DNA of 9,803 nucleotides from positions 1 through 9,803 of the forward strand of contig CAIWVT010000621.1 in NCBI GenBank assembly GCA_903916135.1, written 5' to 3'. The notes beneath the pieces were generated by a model, which searched no databases, was not told where the DNA came from, and was given only the letters and a program-made list of their open reading frames with translations. A program made the position numbers and the translations under genes. Each line of letters opens with the position of its first letter. Position 1 is the first letter of the stretch. The stretch comes from an uncultured bacterium. GTDB lineage: Bacteria; Bacteroidota; Bacteroidia; Bacteroidales; CAIWKO01. This document shows positions 1-6,121 of this stretch, piece after piece.

Positions 1-59
1 AAACGGCTTCGATTCGCCCCACCGAATAGCAAGCCTCAACCGTTAGCAGTAATTTTAAA
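1..59. repeat. Cassette-boundary-like hairpin and left direct repeat
   Basis: This is the leader of the first gene. ATTCG (12-16) pairs with CGAAT (23-27) around a CCCCAC loop, and GCTT (6-9) can pair further out with AAGC (31-34). It ends in AGCAGTAATTTTAAA (45-59), which abuts the start codon. The same 15-mer with one change (AGCAGTAACTTTAAA) recurs at 657-671 after the gene. A hairpin followed by a shared boundary sequence resembles an integron attC-type site or another cassette boundary. That is inference: no integrase is in view and the match to the attC consensus is poor. Confidence 0.4.
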
Positions 60-602
60 ATGAAAAAAACAATTATAATAATTTTCTTACTTTTTAATAC
101 AATTGCCATTTTTTCGCAAGAGACAAATAGTAATAAAACATTAGAATTATGGACTATTTTTACTATTGGAGATTTTGTCAATGAAAATGCTCATAAAATA
201 GTTTCCGAAAGTTGGCCATTTAAGACAAAATCAGTTGCAGGGGACATCATACCAGAAGGATTGATAGACAGTGTTAGGAATCATAATAAAAGAATCTGGG
301 TTAAACTTGATTCAATGGGAGTCAAAAATGCGGAAGAGAAATATTATTCAGAGTTATATGAGGAACGTACTCGCATCGAAAAAGCAATTGATATATTGAT
401 GAAATCACAAATTGTAATTGACCTTTTCAAAGAATTGCGGGTAAACCAATGCCTGAACTATACAAAATTAATTAAGATAGAATCGACCAAATATCAATTT
501 GACATTTACAGTTTTGATCTAAATGACCTTGACAAACCTGAACAATTTGAAATAACAGCAATATGTGATTTAAATCAAGAATCAATAGAAATAATAAAAT
601 AA
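60..602 (+). CDS. Small secreted protein of unknown function
   Basis: The product is 180 residues. I do not recognise the family. Residues 1-20 form a clear Sec signal peptide: two lysines, a run of I/L/F residues, then IFSQ before a polar stretch (ETNSNK), so the mature protein is probably periplasmic or extracellular. No lipobox cysteine is present. The rest is charged and looks mostly helical, especially about residues 90-125, which are rich in E, R and K; a single cysteine in the SQC-free region NQCLNY and another near the C-terminus (AICDL) form no motif I know. The start follows directly after the boundary repeat, with no Shine-Dalgarno sequence. The gene is far more AT-rich than mutA and mutB (the last 60 bases hold about 11 G or C). 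Composition and flanking repeats suggest acquisition as a cassette. Confidence 0.7.
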   Translation: MKKTIIIIFLLFNTIAIFSQETNSNKTLELWTIFTIGDFVNENAHKIVSESWPFKTKSVAGDIIPEGLIDSVRNHNKRIWVKLDSMGVKNAEEKYYSELYEERTRIEKAIDILMKSQIVIDLFKELRVNQCLNYTKLIKIESTKYQFDIYSFDLNDLDKPEQFEITAICDLNQESIEIIK

Positions 603-607
603 AACTA

Positions 608-698
608 CCGCCAACAGCGGCTATAATTCATGCGGTCTGTGCTTCGTAGACAGGAAAGCAGTAACTTTAAACAGCAGTGCTTCGTAGAAACAGCAGTG
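608..698. repeat. Right cassette-boundary-like element with internal repeats
   Basis: It begins six bases after the stop codon of the first gene with a small hairpin, CCGC-CAACA-GCGG (608-620). GTGCTTCGTAGA occurs twice (639-650 and 677-688), as does CAGCAGTG (672-679 and 691-698). AGCAGTAACTTTAAA (657-671) matches 45-59 at 14 of 15 positions. Together these suggest the same kind of boundary as at the window start. The mechanism that would use it is not known from this sequence. Confidence 0.45.
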
Positions 699-700
699 AA

Positions 701-866
701 ACCCGTTCGGCGATAGCCTCTACCTCCGTCGCCTCCATCCTTTTAGACCCCAGGCTAAATTGAGTTAGTGAAGCCTTCACTTGGAGTGAAGGCTTCACTC
801 AAAATTAGTTGAGTAAAGTTTGCAACTTCGCACCCTTTCTGCGCTAGCCTCTGCCTCCATCCCTTC
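701..866. repeat. Duplicated intergenic motif, two copies
   Basis: ACCCGTTCGGCGATAGCCTC (701-720) and ACCCTTTCTGCGCTAGCCTC (832-851) differ at three of 20 positions. Both are followed by related pyrimidine-rich sequence containing GCCTCCATCC (731-740 and 853-862). A weaker third copy of the TAGCCT part lies at 875-888. The copies bracket the palindrome at 767-799. They look like members of a dispersed intergenic repeat; no function is evident. Confidence 0.5.
767..799. repeat. Perfect 15-bp inverted repeat with 3-base loop
   Basis: AGTGAAGCCTTCACT (767-781) is the exact reverse complement of AGTGAAGGCTTCACT (785-799), with TGG between. Each arm is itself a 7+1+7 near-palindrome around a single central base, so the element can fold as one long hairpin or two short ones. 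No T-run follows on either strand, so a standard intrinsic terminator is not strongly supported. A protein-binding site or a bidirectional transcription stop are alternatives. Confidence 0.6.
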
Positions 867-888
867 TATCATGTTAGCCTGTGCCTAC

Positions 889-985
889 AATCACCCTACA
901 ACAAATAACAATTCAACAATACAACAATACAACAATTCAGCCAATTCAACTTATTCAACCATTTAACCTAATCAACTAATTACTT
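889..985. repeat. Low-complexity CAA/TCAA tract upstream of mutA
   Basis: This tract is almost free of G and contains degenerate short units such as ACAACAAT, AATTCAAC and AATCAACT. Its right part (ATTCAACCATTTAACC, AATCAACTAATTA) resembles the flank of the tandem arrays between mutA and mutB, so the same repeat family seems to lie on both sides of mutA. The units are too irregular to count. Confidence 0.45.
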
Positions 986-1005
986 AAATATATTTGATTT
1001 TTTCA

Positions 1006-1034
1006 TTGGCATCTCATATAAATTAGTATTTTTG
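1006..1034 (+). promoter_or_regulatory. Bacteroidota-type promoter for mutA
   Basis: TATTTTTG (1027-1034) matches the TAnnTTTG -7 element of Bacteroidota primary-sigma promoters. TTG (1006-1008) lies 18 bases upstream in the -33 position. Transcription would start around 1040, leaving a 5' leader of roughly 20 bases before the mutA start. Confidence 0.6.
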
Positions 1035-1059
1035 CGGCGAATATTTTACAGCTTAAATA

Positions 1060-2928
1060 ATGAATAAAGATACAAAAGACCAAACGCTGTTTTTGGAGTT
1101 CCCGTCTATCAGCACACAGCAATGGGAACAGAAGATAGCCGAAGACCTGAAAGGTGCTGATTATGAGAAAAAACTTATCTGGAACACCTATGAAGGCATA
1201 AAGGTGAAGCCCTATTATCGTGCGGAAAATACCAAGGGTTTTGCCTATCAGCAGGCATTGCCCGGACAATATCCTTTTGTGCGCGGCAACAGCGATGCGA
1301 ACAATGTGTGGCAAATACGCGAAGAAATTGTGGTGAAAGATGTCAGCAAAGCCAACCAACAAGCGTTGAAAGCCATTGCAAGAGGTGCTATGGCAATCAG
1401 TTTCAAGGTGAAGGAGCTTGCTTATCGTCAGGAGTTGGCGAAATTGCTCAAAGGCATCAATATGGAAGAAATCAGTGTGCATTTCTTTTCATCACATTCG
1501 TATTCTATTTTGGCAGATTTGCTGATAGAATATGTGCGCAAAGCAGGCTTCGATGTCCAAAAGGTGAAGGGTTCGTTCAACTTCGATTCCATCGCTTTTT
1601 ATTTGTTTCATGGATACTACTACAACAGCAAAAACGACAATTTTAACGAAGCCGCAGCATTAATTAAATACATTAAAGTGCATTTGCCAAATTTTAAAGT
1701 GTTGAACGTAAACGGCGTTCATTTCTATAATGCGGGAGGCACTGCGGTGCAGGAGTTGGCGTATGTGTTGGCTTCGGCAAATGAATATATGGTGCAGATG
1801 ACCGAGCGCGGCTTGCCGATTGACGATGTGTGTGCCGACATTCAACTCACCTTCGGCATCGGTTCCAACTATTTTATGGAAATCGCCAAGTTGCGCGCTG
1901 CACGTTTGTTGTGGGCACGCATGGCAGAGCAACATAAACCCGAGAATCCCAATTCGCTGAAGGTGGAGATTCATGCCACGAGCGGCACTTGGAACAAATC
2001 TATCTATGATCCGTATGTGAATGTGTTGCGCCTCACCACCGAATGTATGTCGGCGGCTATTGGCGGTGCCAACGCCATGACACTATTACCTTTCAATAAT
2101 GTTTATACCGATGCCGATGAATTCAGTGCGCGTATTGCCAGCAATATCCAAATTATTTTAAAAGAAGAAGCGTATTTAGGTCAGGTGATTGACCCTGCAG
2201 CAGGTTCTTATTATATCGAATCGTTGACCGACGAAATTGCGCAACGTGCTTGGCAACAGTTTCAACAGATAGAGGAAGCGGGTGGCATACTTGGGGAGAT
2301 GGAAAACGGTAACCTCAAGCGCGATATCGAAAAGGTTGCAGCCCAACGTAGCCTCGACATCGCTATGCGGAAATCGCCCATACTTGGCACCAATATTTTC
2401 CCCAATTTGAACGAAAATATGTTGCAAGAAATTCGTTTCGTACCCAACAAAGATAAAAATGCCTATCTCAATATGTATCGCGGAGCCGAAGCTTTTGAAG
2501 AAATCAGACTAACTACAGAGAAATTTGTGCAGGCAGGAGGCAGTCGCCCGAAAGTGTTCTTGGCTTCGTATGGCAATTTAGCCATGCGCAAAGCACGCGC
2601 CACCTTCGCCACCAACTTCTTTGGCTGTGCGGGCTACGAGATGATGGAAGAATATCTGTCGAAAGACATTGATGCCACCGTGAAACTCATCCTCAAATCG
2701 AAAGCCAATATCGTGGTGATTTGCAGCTCTGATGAGGAATATGCTCAATACGCTCCCCTGTTAGCCACCGCCACCAAGCTAGCGAACCCCAACATTCAGC
2801 TTGTCATTGCCGGCTATCCGAAAGACATCCTCCACGAACTGAAAACCGCAGGTGTTGATGACTTCATCCATGCCCGCCTTGACCTTGTTGACGCATTAAC
2901 TAAATTTCAGAAAATAGTAATTGGTTGA
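1060..2928 (+). CDS. mutA: Methylmalonyl-CoA mutase small (non-catalytic) subunit
   Basis: The protein (622 aa) pairs with MutB to form the heterodimeric adenosylcobalamin enzyme that interconverts succinyl-CoA and (R)-methylmalonyl-CoA in the cytoplasm. An N-terminal extension is followed by the mutase TIM barrel (about residues 60-430); recognisable blocks are NGVHFYNAGGTAVQELAY from about residue 218, FGIGSNYFMEIAKLRAARLLW, and DPAAGSYYIESLTDE. The C-terminal domain (about 492-622) keeps the cobalamin-domain fold but not the cofactor motif: where MutB has DGHDRG, this protein has LAMRKA. That loss is the family hallmark of the small subunit. Length fits the family. The start follows the promoter at 1006-1034 by a short leader and lacks a Shine-Dalgarno sequence. 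The TGA stop lies inside the first unit of the repeat array that follows. mutB begins 361 bases downstream, far apart for this pair. Confidence 0.95.
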   Translation: MNKDTKDQTLFLEFPSISTQQWEQKIAEDLKGADYEKKLIWNTYEGIKVKPYYRAENTKGFAYQQALPGQYPFVRGNSDANNVWQIREEIVVKDVSKANQQALKAIARGAMAISFKVKELAYRQELAKLLKGINMEEISVHFFSSHSYSILADLLIEYVRKAGFDVQKVKGSFNFDSIAFYLFHGYYYNSKNDNFNEAAALIKYIKVHLPNFKVLNVNGVHFYNAGGTAVQELAYVLASANEYMVQMTERGLPIDDVCADIQLTFGIGSNYFMEIAKLRAARLLWARMAEQHKPENPNSLKVEIHATSGTWNKSIYDPYVNVLRLTTECMSAAIGGANAMTLLPFNNVYTDADEFSARIASNIQIILKEEAYLGQVIDPAAGSYYIESLTDEIAQRAWQQFQQIEEAGGILGEMENGNLKRDIEKVAAQRSLDIAMRKSPILGTNIFPNLNENMLQEIRFVPNKDKNAYLNMYRGAEAFEEIRLTTEKFVQAGGSRPKVFLASYGNLAMRKARATFATNFFGCAGYEMMEEYLSKDIDATVKLILKSKANIVVICSSDEEYAQYAPLLATATKLANPNIQLVIAGYPKDILHELKTAGVDDFIHARLDLVDALTKFQKIVIG

Positions 2929-3029
2929 TTAGTTAATTAGTTAATTAGTTGATTAGGTTAAATGGTTAATTTGTTAATTAGTTAAATAGTCAATTAGTTA
3001 ATTAGTCAATTAGTCAATTAGTCAATTAG
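2925..3029. repeat. Octamer tandem array (TYAATTAG, 13 units)
   Basis: Thirteen consecutive units of TTAATTAG, TCAATTAG or TTGATTAG-like sequence run from 2925 to 3029; one unit (2957-2965) has nine bases and is degenerate. The last four units from 2998 are the most regular. The mutA TGA stop (2926-2928) is part of the first unit, so the array starts exactly at the end of the gene. The 8-base period cannot keep a reading frame, so it is non-coding. Confidence 0.85.
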
Positions 3030-3087
3030 TAATTCGCTCAACAACGACTCAACGTACTTAACTTATTTAACCAATCAACTCAACCTG

Positions 3088-3109
3088 TCCCGTACACGCA
3101 GTGTCGGGA
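3088..3109. repeat. Hairpin between the two tandem arrays
   Basis: CCCG-T-ACAC (3089-3097) pairs with GTGTCGGG (3101-3108) around a GCA loop, with one bulged T. An outer T-A pair (3088/3109) extends it. It is G+C-richer than its surroundings and sits between the opposed arrays. No T-run follows, so it is not a clear intrinsic terminator. It may be a separate dispersed repeat or the tip of a larger structure formed by the arrays. Confidence 0.55.
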
Positions 3110-3111
3110 TT

Positions 3112-3264
3112 AACTCAATTAACTCAATCAACTCAATTAACTCAATCAACTCAATTAACTCAATCAACTCAATTAACTCAATCAACTCAATTAACTCAAT
3201 CAACTCAATTAACCCAATTAACTCAATTAACCCAATTAACCCAATTAACCCAATTAACTTAATC
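3112..3264. repeat. Nonamer tandem array (AACTCAATY, 17 units)
   Basis: Seventeen uninterrupted 9-base units run from 3112 to 3264. The first eleven alternate strictly AACTCAATT / AACTCAATC, giving an 18-base higher-order period. The next five are AACTCAATT or AACCCAATT, then a final AACTTAATC. Partial units continue to about 3279, ten bases before the mutB start. In reverse complement the unit is AATTGAGTT, i.e. TTAATTGAG in another phase, which is the octamer of the previous array plus one G. The two arrays therefore lie in opposite orientation. Reading it backwards gives an open frame of Ile-Glu-Leu repeats, which I take as a by-product of a 9-base period. Confidence 0.9.
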
Positions 3265-3289
3265 AACCAATTAACCAATAAACTCACCC

Positions 3290-5431
3290 ATGAGACCCAA
3301 TTTCAAAAACATATCTTATCAAGCTTCCCCTGTTCGAAGTCCTAAGAGCGAAACTCCCTCAACTGCAATTCCCTTGCTCACACCTGAGCAGATTCCGTTG
3401 AAACCCGTTTACACCCATGACGACTTAGCTGGCATGGAACATTTGAACTATGCCGCAGGGCTGCCACCTTTTTTGCGTGGACCTTATTCCACCATGTATG
3501 TGATGCAACCTTGGACTGTTCGTCAATATACCGGTTTCTCCACCGCCGAAGAATCCAATGCTTTCTATCGTCGCAATTTGGCAGCAGGGCAAAAAGGTTT
3601 GTCCGTCGCTTTCGATTTGGCTACCCATCGCGGCTACGACTCCGATCACGAACGTGTGGTGGGCGATGTGGGCAAAGCAGGTGTTGCCATTGACTCCATT
3701 CTTGATATGAAGATACTCTTCGACAACATCCCTCTTGACAAAATGTCCGTATCCATGACCATGAATGGCGCTGTATTGCCTGTATTGGCATTTTATATCG
3801 TTGCTGCCGAAGAGCAGGGCGTGCCCATGGAGAAACTCAGCGGCACCATACAGAACGATATCCTCAAAGAATTTATGGTACGCAACACCTATATATATCC
3901 CCCTTTGCCGTCCATGAAAATCATTGCCGACATCTTCGAGTTTAGCTCCAAAAACATGCCGAAATTCAATTCCATCAGCATCAGTGGCTACCACATTCAG
4001 GAAGCCGGTGCCACCGCCGACATTGAGTTGGCTTACACCCTTGCCGATGGCTTGGAATATCTCCGCGCCGGTGTCAATGCAGGCATGGACATAGATTCCT
4101 TTGCCCCGCGTCTGTCCTTCTTTTGGGGCGTTGGCATGAACCATTTTATGGAAGTCGCCAAACTCCGTGCTGCTCGTATGCTATGGGCAAAGTTGGTCAA
4201 CACTTTCCATCCAAAGAATCCAAAATCTTTAGCCTTACGTACCCATTGTCAAACCTCTGGTTGGAGCCTTACCGAACAAGACCCATTTAACAACATCGCT
4301 CGTACCTGTGTCGAAGCACTTGGTGCCGCCTTGGGTCACACCCAATCGCTTCACACCAATGCTTTAGACGAAGCCATCGCTCTGCCAACGGATTTCTCTG
4401 CCCGTATTGCTCGCAACACCCAGATATATCTCCAAGAAGAAACCAGCATCTGCAAAGTGGTTGACCCGTGGGGCGGTTCCTATTATGTGGAATATCTCAC
4501 CAACGAACTAGCACACAAAGCTTGGACACTCATACAGGAAGTAGAAGCTTTGGGCGGCATGGCAAAAGCCATAGAAACCGGCTTGCCCAAGATGCGCATC
4601 GAAGAAGCCGCAGCCCGCAAACAAGCCCGCATTGATTCCGGCAAGGATACCATCGTTGGCGTCAACAAATATCGCCTCCAAAAAGAAGCCCCTATGGCTA
4701 CCCTTGAGGTGGACAACACCGCCGTGCGCGAATCTCAAATCATCCGCCTCAACCAGCTTAAAGCAAATCGCAACAATGAAGAAGTTCAGAAAATACTGCA
4801 AACCATCACCGAAGCTTGTCAGTCTGGCAAAGGCAATCTCCTGGAACTTGCCATTCAGGCTGCCCGTCTTCGCGCCACTTTGGGCGAAATATCCTCAGCA
4901 TGTGAAACAGTTTTTGGAAGATACAAAGCAGTGATACGAACCATTTCAGGAGTTTACTCCTCCGAATCGCGCAACGACGAAACCTACAAAACTGCCTGCC
5001 AACTTGCCGACGACTTCGCTGCCCTTGATGGTCGCCGTCCGCGCATCATGATTGCCAAAATGGGACAAGACGGTCACGACCGCGGTGCCAAAGTGGTTGC
5101 CACGGGCTATGCCGACATAGGCTTCGATGTGGATATCGGTCCTTTGTTCCAAACCCCTGCCGAAGCTGCCAAACAAGCCGTCGAAAACGACGTTCATGTT
5201 TTGGGCGTATCCAGCTTGGCTGCAGGACACAAAACCTTGGTGCCCCAAGTCATCAGCGAATTGCATAAGCTTGGCAGACCCGATATCATGGTTATCGTAG
5301 GCGGGGTGATTCCTGCTCAGGATTATGATTATCTCTACAAAGCAGGCGCCTTGGCAATCTTCGGACCCGGAACCAAAATCCCCGAAGCTGCCATCAAAAT
5401 GCTCCAGCTTATGATTGAAACAAGGAAGTAA
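3290..5431 (+). CDS. mutB: Methylmalonyl-CoA mutase large (catalytic) subunit
   Basis: This 713-residue protein is the catalytic subunit. It binds the CoA substrate and adenosylcobalamin and carries out the radical rearrangement between succinyl-CoA and (R)-methylmalonyl-CoA. The TIM barrel (about residues 50-550) has the substrate-tyrosine block RGPYSTMYVMQPWTVRQY (Tyr70, equivalent to the family's active-site tyrosine), FDLATHRGYDSDH, and the active-site histidine in SGYHIQEAGATADIELAY (His235). The C-terminal cobalamin domain (about 580-713) carries DGHDRG at 594-599, so His596 is the lower axial ligand to cobalt, followed by GVSSLAAGH and VIVGGVIP, all typical of base-off/His-on binding. 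Nothing appears truncated. The start is the first ATG after the nonamer array; no Shine-Dalgarno sequence is visible. It is convergent with the hydrolase gene, 36 bases away. No epimerase or MeaB chaperone gene is in the window. Confidence 0.97.
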   Translation: MRPNFKNISYQASPVRSPKSETPSTAIPLLTPEQIPLKPVYTHDDLAGMEHLNYAAGLPPFLRGPYSTMYVMQPWTVRQYTGFSTAEESNAFYRRNLAAGQKGLSVAFDLATHRGYDSDHERVVGDVGKAGVAIDSILDMKILFDNIPLDKMSVSMTMNGAVLPVLAFYIVAAEEQGVPMEKLSGTIQNDILKEFMVRNTYIYPPLPSMKIIADIFEFSSKNMPKFNSISISGYHIQEAGATADIELAYTLADGLEYLRAGVNAGMDIDSFAPRLSFFWGVGMNHFMEVAKLRAARMLWAKLVNTFHPKNPKSLALRTHCQTSGWSLTEQDPFNNIARTCVEALGAALGHTQSLHTNALDEAIALPTDFSARIARNTQIYLQEETSICKVVDPWGGSYYVEYLTNELAHKAWTLIQEVEALGGMAKAIETGLPKMRIEEAAARKQARIDSGKDTIVGVNKYRLQKEAPMATLEVDNTAVRESQIIRLNQLKANRNNEEVQKILQTITEACQSGKGNLLELAIQAARLRATLGEISSACETVFGRYKAVIRTISGVYSSESRNDETYKTACQLADDFAALDGRRPRIMIAKMGQDGHDRGAKVVATGYADIGFDVDIGPLFQTPAEAAKQAVENDVHVLGVSSLAAGHKTLVPQVISELHKLGRPDIMVIVGGVIPAQDYDYLYKAGALAIFGPGTKIPEAAIKMLQLMIETRK

Positions 5432-5467
5432 TGGTATAACTTGACAAACTCAACAAACGTTTCCTCC

Positions 5468-6106
5468 CTAATCAAGAAACGGGTTGTTCATCTTTTCATA
5501 TCCAATAGTTGTAGTAGGTCCATGCCCGGGATACACCGTGTAAGTGGGGGCAAGGGTGAATAGTTTGCTTTTGATGTTTTGAGTAAGCATCTTGAAATCG
5601 CCTGTGGGTAAATCGGTTCTGCCGATACTTCCCAGAAATAGCACGTCGCCTACAAACACAAGTTCTTCTTCATCACAAATAAAACAAACGCTGCCATCGG
5701 CATGACCGGGAGTGTAAACCACGCGCAGACTTACATCGCCAAAGCGCATCATGTCGCCTTCATCCATAAAATGTGCAGCTTTCACAATGCGCTCCAATTC
5801 GAAACCGAACACCGAAGCATAGCCCACCGAAGCACGCAAAAACTCGGCACCGGCTGCATGTATCGTGGCACCAATCTTATAGGTATCTTCGATGTGAGCA
5901 ATGCCTAAAACATGATCAATATGGCAATGTGTAATCAAAAGTGCCATTACTTTTAGGTTGGCTCCGGAAATATAAGCGTCTAACTGTTTCTTTTCGGCAT
6001 CGGTATAGCAGCCCGGGTCAATAATCACGCACTCGTTGTTGGTGCTCGAAAGCACAAAGGTATTCACACCTATGTCGTTAAATGTAAAAGTTTTTATGGT
6101 CAACAT
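5468..6106 (-). CDS. Metallo-beta-lactamase-fold hydrolase, glyoxalase-II-like
   Basis: The product is 212 residues, cytoplasmic (no signal peptide). The metal-binding signature THCHIDH gives His60, His62, Asp64 and His65; further ligands are His135 (TPGHADGS), Asp154 (FVGDVLF) and His195 (YPGHGP), so the binuclear zinc/iron site is complete. The GSIGRTDLP block is typical of the YcbL/GloB-like branch. The length is that of the short single-domain form; the C-terminal glutathione-binding domain of classical glyoxalase II is missing, so the thiol-ester substrate is uncertain. It is the second gene of a minus-strand operon, 15 bases after the DUF4139 gene, and it converges on mutB. No T-run terminator is obvious in the 36-base gap between them. 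Confidence 0.88.
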   Translation of the reverse strand: MLTIKTFTFNDIGVNTFVLSSTNNECVIIDPGCYTDAEKKQLDAYISGANLKVMALLITHCHIDHVLGIAHIEDTYKIGATIHAAGAEFLRASVGYASVFGFELERIVKAAHFMDEGDMMRFGDVSLRVVYTPGHADGSVCFICDEEELVFVGDVLFLGSIGRTDLPTGDFKMLTQNIKSKLFTLAPTYTVYPGHGPTTTIGYEKMNNPFLD

Positions 6107-6121
6107 TATAAATAGTTTTGT

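Larger units (their letters stand above)
603..1059. other. 457-base gene-free, repeat-rich region upstream of mutA
   Basis: I find no convincing gene here. In order it holds a boundary-like element (608-698), a 20-base motif in two copies that match at 17 of 20 positions (701-720 and 832-851), a composite palindrome between those copies (767-799), three copies of a TAGCCTSTRCCT motif (from 714, 845 and 875), a low-complexity CAA/TCAA-rich tract (about 889-985), and the mutA promoter (1006-1034). Confidence 0.6.
2929..3289. other. 361-base mutA-mutB spacer, entirely repeat-derived
   Basis: No gene fits here. The spacer holds the octamer array, a non-repetitive bridge with degenerate TCAAC/TTAACC units (3030-3087), the hairpin at 3088-3109, and the nonamer array. 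I see no good TAnnTTTG promoter for mutB; a weak TTAATTTG (2966-2973) lacks a properly spaced TTG. mutB is probably co-transcribed with mutA through the arrays, or uses a promoter I cannot recognise. Confidence 0.55.

Noticed and set aside
1003..1482. Minus-strand open frame overlapping the mutA start and promoter
   Set aside because: It is antisense to mutA, and its sequence is the cysteine/histidine-rich type expected from a shadow frame.
2492..2928. MutA as a broken catalytic subunit, since its cobalamin motif is missing
   Set aside because: Loss of DxHxxG is normal in the small subunit of the heterodimeric enzyme, and MutB carries the intact motif.
2925..3264. CRISPR array
   Set aside because: The units are contiguous 8-9 base repeats with no unique spacers and no cas genes nearby.
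3075..3287. Minus-strand open frame encoding Ile-Glu-Leu repeats
   Set aside because: It is the translation of the 9-base tandem array; the period is a multiple of three, so the frame stays open without selection.
3425..4144. Long minus-strand open frame (239 codons) inside mutB
   Set aside because: It lies wholly antisense to a conserved catalytic region and its translation shows no recognisable domain.
5432..5467. Terminator between mutB and the convergent hydrolase gene
   Set aside because: I see no stem followed by a T-run in these 36 bases on either strand.
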